Made by a program: the position numbers and the translations under genes. A DNA stretch of 34,098 nt, from contig JAQBVJ010000079.1 in the NCBI GenBank assembly GCA_027623235.1, positions 1 to 34,098 of the forward strand, given 5' to 3'. Position 1 is the stretch's first letter. Each line of letters opens with the position of its first letter. Positions 14,084 to 22,135 of this stretch are shown piece after piece. The notes beneath the pieces are model-generated. The model did not search any database, had not been told where the DNA came from, and saw nothing but the letters and a program-made list of their open reading frames with translations. The stretch comes from Planctomycetota bacterium. GTDB lineage: Bacteria > Planctomycetota > Planctomycetia > Planctomycetales > Planctomycetaceae.

Positions 14084-15322
14084 ATGCTGACTGTCTCTGA
14101 GGCTCTTGAAGCAATCCTGCGTGAGGTCGATCCGCTCGCGCCGGTCAGTTGTGCGCTTGGCGATTCGCTCGGCCTGACTCTGGCAGCGCAGGTTCGCAGC
14201 GATCTCGATTCGCCGCCGTTCGACAAAGCTCTGATGGATGGTTACGCAATCCGAAGCGCGGACATTCGAAGTGCCGGCACCGAATTGTTGATCGTCGACG
14301 AAGTGACGGCCGGCCGGGTTCCTTCACGCGCCGTTGAGTCCGGTCAGGCAACTCGGATCATGACGGGGGCTCCGATCCCCGACGGCGTCGATGCGGTCGT
14401 CAAAGTCGAGGACACCGAAACGGTCGGCACGGATCGAGTGCGGATCCTCGCGGCAGAGACTCACCCGGAACAGAACTTGATCCGGCGCGGAACCAGCATG
14501 CGGTCCGGCGAGGTCGTGCTTGAAGCCGGACGGACTCTGAGGGCGCAGGAACTTGCGGCTCTCGCGGAAATGGGCTGTGCCCAGGTGAGTGTTCGGCAGA
14601 GGCCGACGATGGCAGTTCTCGCGACCGGCGACGAACTGGTGCCGGTCAGCGAGACTCCCGGACCAGGGCAGATTCGCAATTCCAACGAGACGATGCTCGC
14701 CGCACAGATCGAGCACGCAGGCGGTCAGGCCGTCCCGCTGGGAATCGCCAGAGACGAACGCGAACACCTGAGGCAGTGGATCCAGGTGGGCTTGCAGCAC
14801 GATGTGCTGCTCCTGTCGGGAGGCGTTTCAGCCGGGAAGCTCGATCTGGTCCCGTCGGAACTCGAACGGGCCGGCGTCGAGCAGATTTTCCACAAGGTCC
14901 GTGTGAAGCCGGGCAAGCCGGTCTGGTTCGGAGTGCTGCGGCGGAAATCGGACTCGAAGAATGGCCTGGACGGAGGACGGAACTCGTGTCTGGTATTCGG
15001 GTTGCCGGGAAATCCGGTCAGTAGTATGGTCTGCTTCGAGCTGTTCGTGCGGACGGCAATTCGACGACTCAGTGGTCATCAGGATGCGAAACCGCAGACG
15101 ATTTCCGCGCGGCTGGCTCACCCTCACGTTCACAATGACGATCGTGAAACGTACTTTCCGGCGGCGTTTGAATGGTCGGCCGAAGGGCCCGCGGTCACTT
15201 TGATGAAGTGGCACGGCTCATCGGACCTGCAGTCAACTCGTCATGCGAACGCGATGGCTGTTTTCCCGGCCGAACCAGTCGAGTATTCCGGCGGAGATTT
15301 TGTCGACGTCATTTTGTGGTGA
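14084..15322 (+). CDS. moeA: Molybdopterin molybdenumtransferase (MoeA)
   Basis: MoeA inserts molybdate into adenylylated molybdopterin, finishing the molybdenum cofactor. The 412-residue length matches the family. Family hallmarks in order: PPFDKALMDGYAI near residue 45, the ATRIMTGAPIPDGVDAVVKVED block near 90-110, the MPT-binding domain starting VLATGDELVPV, the LLLSGGVSAGKLDLVP segment, and VFGLPGNPVSSMVCFELFV near 305. The start is the ATG at 14084, preceded by GGAAGA; the frame is open further upstream but that part overlaps another gene and a repeat. It works directly after Mog (12049-12585). The stop codon at 15320-15322 abuts an ATG of the next frame, suggesting co-transcription with lnt. 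Confidence 0.95.
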   Translation: MLTVSEALEAILREVDPLAPVSCALGDSLGLTLAAQVRSDLDSPPFDKALMDGYAIRSADIRSAGTELLIVDEVTAGRVPSRAVESGQATRIMTGAPIPDGVDAVVKVEDTETVGTDRVRILAAETHPEQNLIRRGTSMRSGEVVLEAGRTLRAQELAALAEMGCAQVSVRQRPTMAVLATGDELVPVSETPGPGQIRNSNETMLAAQIEHAGGQAVPLGIARDEREHLRQWIQVGLQHDVLLLSGGVSAGKLDLVPSELERAGVEQIFHKVRVKPGKPVWFGVLRRKSDSKNGLDGGRNSCLVFGLPGNPVSSMVCFELFVRTAIRRLSGHQDAKPQTISARLAHPHVHNDDRETYFPAAFEWSAEGPAVTLMKWHGSSDLQSTRHANAMAVFPAEPVEYSGGDFVDVILW

Positions 15323-15379
15323 ATGTCGAGCTGTGATCGCTCGGCAATTGACAGTGTGGCCTCAGCCAGGGACGGCAAA

Positions 15380-17299
15380 ATGGCTTCGAAACTGATGACC
15401 GATCAACAGCAGACGTCCTCCCCGACTCCAGAGAAAGCGAAGCCTCGCCACGAGCCGAGCGTTCGAGACATCGTGGAACTGGCGAGGTCTCAGCCGGCGC
15501 CGGCTCGCGGAGCCTGGGCCTGCTCGCTGACGACGATGCTGCTCCTGTGGGCCAGCTTCACGCCGCTGAACTACGGTTGGCTCGCCTGGCTCAGCCTGGT
15601 GCCGATGCTTCAGCTGGTCCGGATCGAGCGGAAGACGCGCTGGATGTACCGCTCGCTTTTCGTGAGCGGTTTGGTCTGGTCCGTCTTCACGCTGCAATGG
15701 ATGAGGCTTGGCGACCCGGCGATGGTGCCTGCCTGGGGAGCCCTTTCACTTTACCTGGCGTTTTACTTTCCCGTCTTCATCGCTGCCGCGCGAACTGCCG
15801 TGCTCCGATTCGGTATCCCGATGGTCGTTGCCGTGCCGCTTGTCTGGGTCGGACTCGAGTATCTTCGCGCGACACTGATGACCGGGTTTGCCTGGTACTT
15901 TCTGGCTCATACGCAGTGGGCGTGGACTGAGCTCATCCAGATCAGCGATGTGACAGGAGCGTACGGAGTCAGCTTTCTGGTCGCGGCGAGTGCGGCATGT
16001 GTGGCGGGACTCGTTCCGCTGAAGTGGCTTGAGAAGCTCAAACTGTTTCCGCCGGTCCAGGTGCCGAAGGAGTTTGAGCACCTCCCGGCGGAAGGCATCC
16101 TCGCCGAAAATTCGAGCCGTGCGGAATTCAAACGGCCGTGGCTGCACATCGGCTTTTCCGTGGCTCTGGTTGCCGTCGCGTTGAGCTACGGTTTCGTGCG
16201 TCGCGGTCAGGCGGAGTTCAAAGACGGCCCTCGGATCGCTCTCGTCCAGGGACACTTTCCCTCGTCGATGAAACACGACGGGACGGAGTGGGAAAAGATT
16301 TTCATGATCCATGACGGCCTCACCGGGCAGGCTGTGAAGCATCAGCCCGACCTGGTCGTCTGGCCGGAAACGATGTACCGCGAGCCGCTGCAAGTTCTTG
16401 ACGAGGGCGTTTCGGAAACGGATCTGTTGCGAATGGCTCCGCCGGTCAGAAGTCAGTCGCGCTGGCTGGAGTCGTGGGAAAGTCACCACGTTCCCGACCA
16501 TTTTCGAAAGATGGCTGAGATGGCCAACGCCGGGCTGGTGATCGGCGTCGACACGTGGCACGCCACGAAGGACGGCCTCAACCGGTACAACTCGGCGGCG
16601 TTCATCTCACCGCAGACCGGTCTGACCGACCGCTACGACAAGATGCACCGTGTCCTTTTTGGCGAGTACATTCCGCTGAAAAAAGAAATGCCCTGGCTCC
16701 GCAAATTGACGCCGTTCCCCGAGCACTACGGCATTCAGAAGGGCGAGTCCGCAAAGTTATTTCGTCACGGAAAATGGACGTTCGCCCCGATCATCTGTTT
16801 CGAAGATACGGTGCCGCAACTGGTCCGGGAGATTTCAAACGGAGCGGACGAATCGATCGACGTCTTCGTCAACCTGACAAATGACGGCTGGTTTGCGGAT
16901 TCGAGCGAGCAGGATCAGCACCTCATCACGGCCACCTTCCGGGCGATCGAGACACGCACGCCGATGGTCCGAGCGGTCAACACGGGAGTTTCAGCCATCA
17001 TCGATGGCGACGGGATCGTTCTCGAACCGGATCAGTTCCTCATCTTTGACGAGGAGCACCGCCGGATGGAAAACGGTTCGATGCGTGATCCGGAAACCGG
17101 CGAGTGGCGAAAGAACATCCACGCGACACTTGTGATGGACGTGCCCCTCGACAACCGCACGAGCTTTTACGCTCGAAACGGAGACTGGTTCGGCATGAGC
17201 TGTTGTTTCGGTGCCGTGTTCTTTTTCGTCGCCGGAATGTTTTCCAGAAAGCCGACTCAGGCGCGGGCAAACGGACCGAACTTCGATTCGGGAAACTGA
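15380..17299 (+). CDS. lnt: Apolipoprotein N-acyltransferase (Lnt)
   Basis: Lnt adds the third acyl chain to the N-terminal cysteine of lipoproteins in the inner membrane. The 639-residue protein has a hydrophobic N-terminal part with about seven membrane segments and a C-terminal nitrilase-like domain. The Glu-Lys-Cys catalytic triad can be placed as Glu330 (VVWPETMY), Lys421 (YDKMHRVLFGEYIPL) and Cys473 (PIICFEDT). A final membrane segment (SCCFGAVFFFVAGMF) lies at the C-terminus. The ATG at 15380 has AGGGA upstream; an ATG at 15323, abutting the moeA stop, would add 19 residues. It is longer than E. coli Lnt by about 120 residues, with extra sequence between Glu and Lys. The last 43 bases overlap the convergent threonine aldolase gene. 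A lipoprotein substrate candidate is at 26843-27415. Confidence 0.93.
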   Translation: MASKLMTDQQQTSSPTPEKAKPRHEPSVRDIVELARSQPAPARGAWACSLTTMLLLWASFTPLNYGWLAWLSLVPMLQLVRIERKTRWMYRSLFVSGLVWSVFTLQWMRLGDPAMVPAWGALSLYLAFYFPVFIAAARTAVLRFGIPMVVAVPLVWVGLEYLRATLMTGFAWYFLAHTQWAWTELIQISDVTGAYGVSFLVAASAACVAGLVPLKWLEKLKLFPPVQVPKEFEHLPAEGILAENSSRAEFKRPWLHIGFSVALVAVALSYGFVRRGQAEFKDGPRIALVQGHFPSSMKHDGTEWEKIFMIHDGLTGQAVKHQPDLVVWPETMYREPLQVLDEGVSETDLLRMAPPVRSQSRWLESWESHHVPDHFRKMAEMANAGLVIGVDTWHATKDGLNRYNSAAFISPQTGLTDRYDKMHRVLFGEYIPLKKEMPWLRKLTPFPEHYGIQKGESAKLFRHGKWTFAPIICFEDTVPQLVREISNGADESIDVFVNLTNDGWFADSSEQDQHLITATFRAIETRTPMVRAVNTGVSAIIDGDGIVLEPDQFLIFDEEHRRMENGSMRDPETGEWRKNIHATLVMDVPLDNRTSFYARNGDWFGMSCCFGAVFFFVAGMFSRKPTQARANGPNFDSGN

Positions 17300-18345
17300 C
17301 CGATCCCGGCCGCGATGCAGTCGCGAATTCCCTGAACAGCCTGCAGGACTCCGTCGCGATCGACGTCGAGGTGAGTACACGCTCTCAGAACGTGTGGACC
17401 CATCGCACCGATGAGAATTCCTCGCGCCTTCAGAGCTGCGGAAAGCTGACAGGCATCGCCGATTTTCGGATCGATCTCGAAGAACACGAGGTTGGTCTGC
17501 ACGGCGTCGAGGTCGATCGTAACTCCGTCGACTTCGGCCACGGCTGAGGCGAACGCCCGCGCGTTGGCATGGTCGTCAGCCAGCCGCTCGACATGATTCT
17601 CCAGGGCGTAAACGGCGGTCGCCGCGACGACACCGGCCTGACGCATGGCACCTCCCATCAGCTTTCTGACTCGTCGCGCTTTGAAGATCGACTCGGCATC
17701 GCCGACGAGAATTGAACCCAGCGGGCAGCCAAGCCCCTTGGAAAAGCAAATGGAAACCGTGTCGATGCCGCTGCAGATGTCCTTGACGCTGTGGCCGGAA
17801 GCGACGGCCGCGTTGAACAGCCGCGCTCCGTCGAGGTGCGTCTTGAGCCCGGCGGCGTGAGCCCAGTCGCAGACGCGATGCATCTGTTCGAGCGGCCAGA
17901 ACCGGCCTCCGCCCGCGTTCGTAGTGTTCTCGACGCACAGCAGCTTCGTCTCGCACAGGTGCTGGTTATGAGCGCGGACTCGTCCTTCGAGGTGGTGGAG
18001 ATCCAGCAGCCCGTTCTCGCCACGGATCGTTCGGCAACTGACTCCGCCAAGCTGTGCGGGAGCTCCCCCTTCGAAGTTAGCGATGTGACCTCGCTCCTCG
18101 ATCAGAAGCTCGTCCCCCGGTCCGGTGTGGCAGCGGACGCCCATCTGATTTGACTGAGTTCCCGAGCAGGCGTAGACAGCGGCCTCTTTGCCCAGCAGTT
18201 CCGTGACCATCGCCTCAAGCCGGTTGACTGTCGGATCCTGAGCGTTCATGTCGTCCCCGACCTCGGCCGTGACCATCGCCTGAAGCATGGCTGGCGTCGG
18301 CTTCGTGACGGTGTCGCTGTACATGTTGACGAGGCAGTCGGTCAT
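17257..18345 (-). CDS. ltaE: Low-specificity threonine aldolase family, PLP-dependent
   Basis: Cleaves beta-hydroxy amino acids such as threonine or allo-threonine to glycine and an aldehyde, using pyridoxal phosphate. The 362-residue protein has the family pattern: YSDTVTKPTPAML near the start, GDDMNAQDPTVNRLE, His87 in ERGHIANFEGG that stacks on PLP, Asp172 in THLDGARLFNAA and the Schiff-base lysine Lys203 in CFSKGLGCPLGS. The ATG at 18345 has AGGAT upstream. It is the last gene of a co-directional minus-strand set. Its 3' end overlaps the 3' end of lnt by 43 bases on the other strand. True substrate stereochemistry cannot be told from sequence. Confidence 0.92.
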   Translation of the reverse strand: MTDCLVNMYSDTVTKPTPAMLQAMVTAEVGDDMNAQDPTVNRLEAMVTELLGKEAAVYACSGTQSNQMGVRCHTGPGDELLIEERGHIANFEGGAPAQLGGVSCRTIRGENGLLDLHHLEGRVRAHNQHLCETKLLCVENTTNAGGGRFWPLEQMHRVCDWAHAAGLKTHLDGARLFNAAVASGHSVKDICSGIDTVSICFSKGLGCPLGSILVGDAESIFKARRVRKLMGGAMRQAGVVAATAVYALENHVERLADDHANARAFASAVAEVDGVTIDLDAVQTNLVFFEIDPKIGDACQLSAALKARGILIGAMGPHVLRACTHLDVDRDGVLQAVQGIRDCIAAGIGQFPESKFGPFARA

Positions 18346-18444
18346 GGCGGGATCCTGAGCGGGTCTATCCGAGGGGGCAGGGCAGGGGGCTTCAGTGGAC
18401 TGAGATTAATGACTCGGGATCGGATACACCACGACTGCTGTTGG

Positions 18445-19350
18445 TCATCGAACGTGCCAGTTCTGCGTGAGCGGCTTCGCGCCGTTGAGCTCCGCATAAC
18501 CAATCCCCGTTGTGCCTTTCGGGCTGAGACCGATGTATCGCTCGTCGGCCGGCTCCGAACGCGGTTGCCAGCGAACGTCCGTCGTGAGCCGCGTGCGATT
18601 GATCGGCGAGGCGTTATCGAACGAGCCGTGCATTGTGAACATGCCGAAAACGATGACGTCGCCAGGCTCGAAGTTCGCAGTCAGGATTTTTGAGCCGCGA
18701 CTTCGCGCGAACTCGACGGCGTCGCCTGTCAGTTGAACCTGAGGCGAGGCCGCCGAGTTGTAGTCGATCTCACGCGTGTCCTTTAACAGGTCCTCGAAGG
18801 TGTGCGAGTTCTCGACGATGAACAATGCGCCCTCGATCGTCGGCACTGGTCCGACGGCGGTCCAGGCTGTCACGACGCGCTGTGAGCCTCGCGAGAAAAA
18901 CGGATAGTCGAAGTGCAGGAACGTGAAGCGGCCGGGGACTCCCGGGCGAAGAAAAATGAAGTCGTGCCCGAACGCCGGTTCGCCCTGCAGGCATGAGATA
19001 AGAGCTTCGGTTCCGGGAGCGTGGGTCACGCGACGAATGGCCGGCCCTTCGGAAACGGATTGCCAGAAGGCTCCCTTGTCCGGCTGCAGTTCCTCTCGCC
19101 GGCTGTGTCCCGTGAAGATTCCCTCGCCAGGCGGTTCGGCGATTTCTTCCACTTCGGCAAGGCGGCCGAACACCTCGTCGCGGGCTGCCTGAACGTCAGA
19201 CGGAGGGACGACGCCTCTCACAAAAATGTAGCCATCCTGCTCGAACCTCTGTCGAAGTTCGTCGCCGTCGCACGCGGATTCCGTGCTGTCTCGATACGGC
19301 GCGAGGATGTCGTCGGGCACGGGTTGGCGATCGATTCGGCAGTCGAACAT
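18445..19350 (-). CDS. Phytanoyl-CoA dioxygenase (PhyH) family oxygenase
   Basis: A 301-residue Fe(II)/2-oxoglutarate-type oxygenase. The iron ligands are visible as His146-x-Asp148 in FLHFDYPF and His241 in TMHGSFDN, and a downstream Arg (about 253-255) could bind 2-oxoglutarate. The N-terminal FEQDGYIFVRGVVPPSDV motif is also typical of the family. No signal peptide is visible, so it should be cytosolic. The ATG at 19350 has only a weak ribosome-binding site. It lies 99 bases upstream of the threonine aldolase gene on the same strand. PhyH enzymes hydroxylate very varied small molecules, so the substrate is unknown; a hydroxylated amino acid passed to the aldolase is one possibility. Confidence 0.85.
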   Translation of the reverse strand: MFDCRIDRQPVPDDILAPYRDSTESACDGDELRQRFEQDGYIFVRGVVPPSDVQAARDEVFGRLAEVEEIAEPPGEGIFTGHSRREELQPDKGAFWQSVSEGPAIRRVTHAPGTEALISCLQGEPAFGHDFIFLRPGVPGRFTFLHFDYPFFSRGSQRVVTAWTAVGPVPTIEGALFIVENSHTFEDLLKDTREIDYNSAASPQVQLTGDAVEFARSRGSKILTANFEPGDVIVFGMFTMHGSFDNASPINRTRLTTDVRWQPRSEPADERYIGLSPKGTTGIGYAELNGAKPLTQNWHVR

Positions 19351-19377
19351 GGCTTGTGATGCTCAAGAAAAAGGAAA

Positions 19378-19445
19378 CCACAGATGACGCAGATCAACAC
19401 AGATTCCGTTTCACACCATCCGTGCTGATCTGCGTGAATCTGTGG
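19378..19445. repeat. Foldback repeat of the 'ccacagat' type
   Basis: The left arm ccacagatgacgcagatc and the right arm, ending gatctgcgtgaatctgtgg, are imperfect inverted repeats of about 27 bases around a short spacer. Similar intergenic repeats are found in many bacterial genomes. It lies between the TIM-barrel gene and the PhyH gene and may form a transcript hairpin. Confidence 0.75.
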
Positions 19446-19464
19446 CCAGGAAACGCCGCGCAGC

Positions 19465-20850
19465 TTACTCGCCGGCCGCGACCCGGCGAATGGCCTCCAG
19501 TTTGTCGTCGCTCAGGTAGCCGTACCGGTTGATCCAGACGCCGGCGACTGATTTGTGCTGGCTGACGAGTTTCAATCGGCGGCGAAAATCGTCGAGCGGA
19601 CCGTACCCGTGAACGAGCGGGGTGACCTTTGCCGCGTCTCCGACTTCCCGCGCCACCTGTTCGAGCTTACGTAGCTGCGGTTCGTCGGGGATCGGGTGCG
19701 GTTCGTCCGGAGCCGGGTAACCGTAATCGGCGACTGTTTTTCCGGTCTCGCCATCGCCGATATCCATCATGCGGACCAGACAGTCGACGACGGTGCTTTC
19801 GTCGAGTTGCGGGTTCGCTTCCAGAATCGGATCGGCCCAGAACTTGACCATCAGCGACCAGTGCATCGTGTAAAACTTCGGCGAGACCGCCTCGCACACG
19901 GCCGCCGCTCCGGCAAAGTCGAAGCCGGTCGCAACCGTGTAAGGAGTCATGAAGGCGTTGGCCGAGAGGACGCCCTTGCCGCCGGATGCTTCGGCGATGA
20001 TGTCCCGCCAGTGTTTAAGAATGTCGACCGAAAGAGCTGACTTGAGCCGCAGCCACTCGCGAATTCCCTCGCTCGCGGTCTCGCGGGAAAAGGTCCGTTC
20101 GAAGTCGGCATTGGTCAATTTACGATCCGGGCTTCGGCCGAGCAGCAGGTCATAAAACTCACCGACCTCTGCGCGGATAGACTCAAAATCAAAGCCGTTC
20201 TTCGGAGCCCACGCGGCAACGTGCTGGCCGAAATCCTGGAAGACTTCGCCGAGCGTGTAGCACGGGTACTCGGGCCAGTCCGGACGGAAGCCGTGGACTT
20301 CGGGGTACTCAGTGAGCAGATCTTTGACGTAGGCGCGGTTGAAACTGCGAACCGCTTCGCTGGCCAGGCTGCCCGTATTGGCCATTCGGTTGTGAGGAAT
20401 CGAGCCGTCCGGCAGTCGCGGTTTGTCCTCGTCACGCAGGCCGGATGGCTGGACCGCGCCGACCTGGAAGTAAACTTTCAGACCGGCGTCGACGGCCTTG
20501 CGGATGAACTCGCCGATGACCGCTCCGTGCTCGTCCGTCAGGTCGTTCGGCTTTCGAGCTTCGTAGGCCGAGTCCGCATAAAGTTCCTGCCGCGGGTGGT
20601 AGCTGACTCCACCGCGAACCCACAGCGAGTGCTTGCCGAACAGTGGCCGGTCGAAGACGCGCGGGCTGCTTCCGGCATCAATCGGCGGTTGAAAACTGCC
20701 GGTCGCCTCGTCGCCAGGAGCAGTGACGGTCGGGTTACACGCGACGGCAGTTGCTCCGATGCGAAGCAGGTTTTCGATAATCGCGTCCGGCCCCTCGCTG
20801 AGGATGTAATCGCCCAGGACTGTGATACCGAGAAAGTCGAGTTTGGGCAT
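19465..20850 (-). CDS. TIM-barrel protein, glycoside-hydrolase-like, function unknown
   Basis: A 461-residue protein without a signal peptide. Its pattern of repeated beta-strand and helix segments suggests a TIM barrel with features of glycoside hydrolases or sugar-handling enzymes. Examples are GLKVYFQVGAVQPSG, VHGFRPDWPEYPCYTLGEVFQDFG and SPKFYTMHWSLMVKFWADP. Many aromatic and acidic residues sit at strand ends, but I cannot place catalytic residues with certainty. The ending VAGVWINRYGYLSDDKLEAIRRV fits the last barrel strand and helix. The ATG at 20850 (MPKLDFLGI) is preceded by AGGAATGAAG. It lies within the minus-strand set with the mutarotase, RidA-family, PhyH and aldolase genes, supporting a role in sugar or metabolite breakdown. 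That role is inferred from neighbours only. Confidence 0.75.
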   Translation of the reverse strand: MPKLDFLGITVLGDYILSEGPDAIIENLLRIGATAVACNPTVTAPGDEATGSFQPPIDAGSSPRVFDRPLFGKHSLWVRGGVSYHPRQELYADSAYEARKPNDLTDEHGAVIGEFIRKAVDAGLKVYFQVGAVQPSGLRDEDKPRLPDGSIPHNRMANTGSLASEAVRSFNRAYVKDLLTEYPEVHGFRPDWPEYPCYTLGEVFQDFGQHVAAWAPKNGFDFESIRAEVGEFYDLLLGRSPDRKLTNADFERTFSRETASEGIREWLRLKSALSVDILKHWRDIIAEASGGKGVLSANAFMTPYTVATGFDFAGAAAVCEAVSPKFYTMHWSLMVKFWADPILEANPQLDESTVVDCLVRMMDIGDGETGKTVADYGYPAPDEPHPIPDEPQLRKLEQVAREVGDAAKVTPLVHGYGPLDDFRRRLKLVSQHKSVAGVWINRYGYLSDDKLEAIRRVAAGE

Positions 20851-20887
20851 GTCGAATCTTCATTCCTGCAGAGGGTGTTTACCCGGC

Positions 20888-21040
20888 GGGAGGGCGAGGC
20901 TCCTGCCGAGCCGCACACGCGCACGGCTCGAATTTCGCCCTCGCTGACGCTCTTTGAAGTTGCGATGTCTTACGCCTTCGGCGTATTTCTCTAACAAAAC
21001 GCGCAACCTCAAAACTCACGCTTCGGGTTACTTTCGGGAA
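20888..21040. repeat. Foldback repeat downstream of the RidA gene
   Basis: A 26 bp segment (20888-20913, core gagggcgaggctcctgcc) is identical to 34070-34095 and is partly inverted against cggctcgaatttcgccctc (20923-20941). A second inverted pair, ctttgaagttgcg and cgcaacctcaaaactcacgc, follows. The right end, ctcacgcttcgggttacttt (from 21017), recurs in inverted orientation at about 22139-22158. Confidence 0.7.
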
Positions 21041-21058
21041 GTTATTTCGAACGCATTT

Positions 21059-21535
21059 CTAAGTGTAAGAACCGTCTGTCACTTCGACCCAGATCGCGAC
21101 TTCAACGGCTGCGTTCAAGGGCAGTTCGCTCGCCCCGACTGCGATGCGGGTGTGACGACCGAGCTCACCGAAGACATCGACAAAAAAGTCAGAGGCTCCA
21201 TTCATGACCTTTGCCTGATCGTGAAAACCGGGAGCAGAATTCACGTAGCCCTCGACCCGGAAAATTCGCGTCACGTTTTCCAGTGGGATCCCGGCACCTT
21301 TGATCTGCGCCAGGCAGTTCAGCGCACAGAGTCGGGCGGCGGCCTGAGCTTCCTTGATGGATACTTCGGCGCCGACTTTGCCGACGCAGGTGAGTCCGCC
21401 GTCCTGCATCGGAAGCTGGCCGCTGGTGACGATGGTGTTTCCCGTTCGCAGAGCCGGCAGGTACGCGCCGACGGCGGCGGGTGCGTCGGGAAGGGTATAG
21501 CCGAGTTCGCTCACCCGGGCTTCAACAATGTTCAT
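21059..21535 (-). CDS. RidA/YjgF/YER057c/UK114 family protein
   Basis: A 158-residue member of the RidA superfamily, trimeric proteins that hydrolyse reactive imine or enamine intermediates to ketones and ammonia. Family motifs are seen as IVTSGQLPMQDG, RVEGYVNSAPGFHDQ and RHTRIAVGASELPLNAAVEV. The Arg in the RHTR segment corresponds to the arginine needed for deaminase activity in true RidA. Its length and the VNSAPGF block place it in the longer subgroup rather than the 128-residue RidA itself, so activity on the same substrates is not assured. The ATG at 21535 has AAGGAA at good spacing. It follows the mutarotase gene by about 63 bases on the same strand, probably in one transcript. Confidence 0.9.
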   Translation of the reverse strand: MNIVEARVSELGYTLPDAPAAVGAYLPALRTGNTIVTSGQLPMQDGGLTCVGKVGAEVSIKEAQAAARLCALNCLAQIKGAGIPLENVTRIFRVEGYVNSAPGFHDQAKVMNGASDFFVDVFGELGRHTRIAVGASELPLNAAVEVAIWVEVTDGSYT

Positions 21536-21558
21536 GGCAGTTCCTTTTCACTCGCCGC

Positions 21559-21603
21559 GCTGTGTTACTGGTCAGGCTGTGTTACTGGTCAGGCTGTGTT
21601 ACT
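21559..21603. repeat. 17 bp tandem repeat between the mutarotase and RidA genes
   Basis: The unit gctgtgttactggtcag occurs twice exactly, followed by a partial third copy that enters the stop codon of the mutarotase gene at 21599. The repeats increase the distance between the two genes. Confidence 0.85.
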
Positions 21604-22051
21604 CACCGGGCCGGCGGACGCCGATGGTCAACAACAGGTTGGCCCACAGAGCCTGGTCGGCCGTTTGAATGGTGAGCACGAGATCGGGCGAGGCGACCGC
21701 CTCATAAAAATCCCACTTCTGGATTGGTTCCAGCTCGATGTTCAGGTTGTTTTTCTTGAAGAGTGCCCGGTACTCGTCCCACGCTGGCGGGTCGCCCGCG
21801 TCGGCGTAGGGGTCGTCTTCCGGAATGCCCATCGTGTTGGCCGCGTCGATCGGAATCGCCGAAAGCAGAGCCTCCAGCGTCTGCGCGCATGTCACGACGC
21901 CAGGCATCAGGTTGAGGCTGACGAGCTCGGCATTCGGGCCGAGCGTGTTGTAGGCCGGGTAGTTTCCATCAGCGATGAGAATCTTCGAATGATGTCCGGC
22001 CCGGCCGAGGACCTGATTAATCGTCGGGTGAATCAAAGTGTGCTTCAGCAT
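21599..22051 (-). CDS. RbsD/FucU family sugar mutarotase/pyranase
   Basis: A 150-residue RbsD/FucU family protein. The family interconverts anomers or ring forms of sugars such as fucose or ribose before kinase or isomerase steps. The N-terminal MLKHTLIHPTINQVLGRAGH and the KILIADGNYPA motif are typical, with a His at position 20 matching the catalytic His of RbsD. The ending ALWANLLLTIGVRRPGE is the usual strand and tail region. FucU versus RbsD cannot be decided, as no other fucose or ribose gene is present. The ATG at 22051 has GGAG upstream. It is the first gene of a possible minus-strand operon (mutarotase, RidA-family, TIM-barrel, PhyH, aldolase). Confidence 0.88.
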   Translation of the reverse strand: MLKHTLIHPTINQVLGRAGHHSKILIADGNYPAYNTLGPNAELVSLNLMPGVVTCAQTLEALLSAIPIDAANTMGIPEDDPYADAGDPPAWDEYRALFKKNNLNIELEPIQKWDFYEAVASPDLVLTIQTADQALWANLLLTIGVRRPGE

Positions 22052-22086
22052 GGTGGCTCCGGTGTGAGCAGAATTCCGCGTGCAGA

Positions 22087-22126
22087 TTAAAATGGGACAG
22101 TGCCCGTTAAAATGGGACAGTGCCCG
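22087..22126. repeat. 20 bp tandem duplication upstream of the mutarotase gene
   Basis: The unit ttaaaatgggacagtgcccg occurs twice without a mismatch, adjacent to the foldback element that follows. Confidence 0.9.
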
Positions 22127-22135
22127 AAGTCGTCC

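Noticed and set aside
20954..22090. 378-residue plus-strand frame
   Set aside because: It runs antisense through the RidA-family and mutarotase genes, both with good motifs, and includes repeat DNA at both ends.
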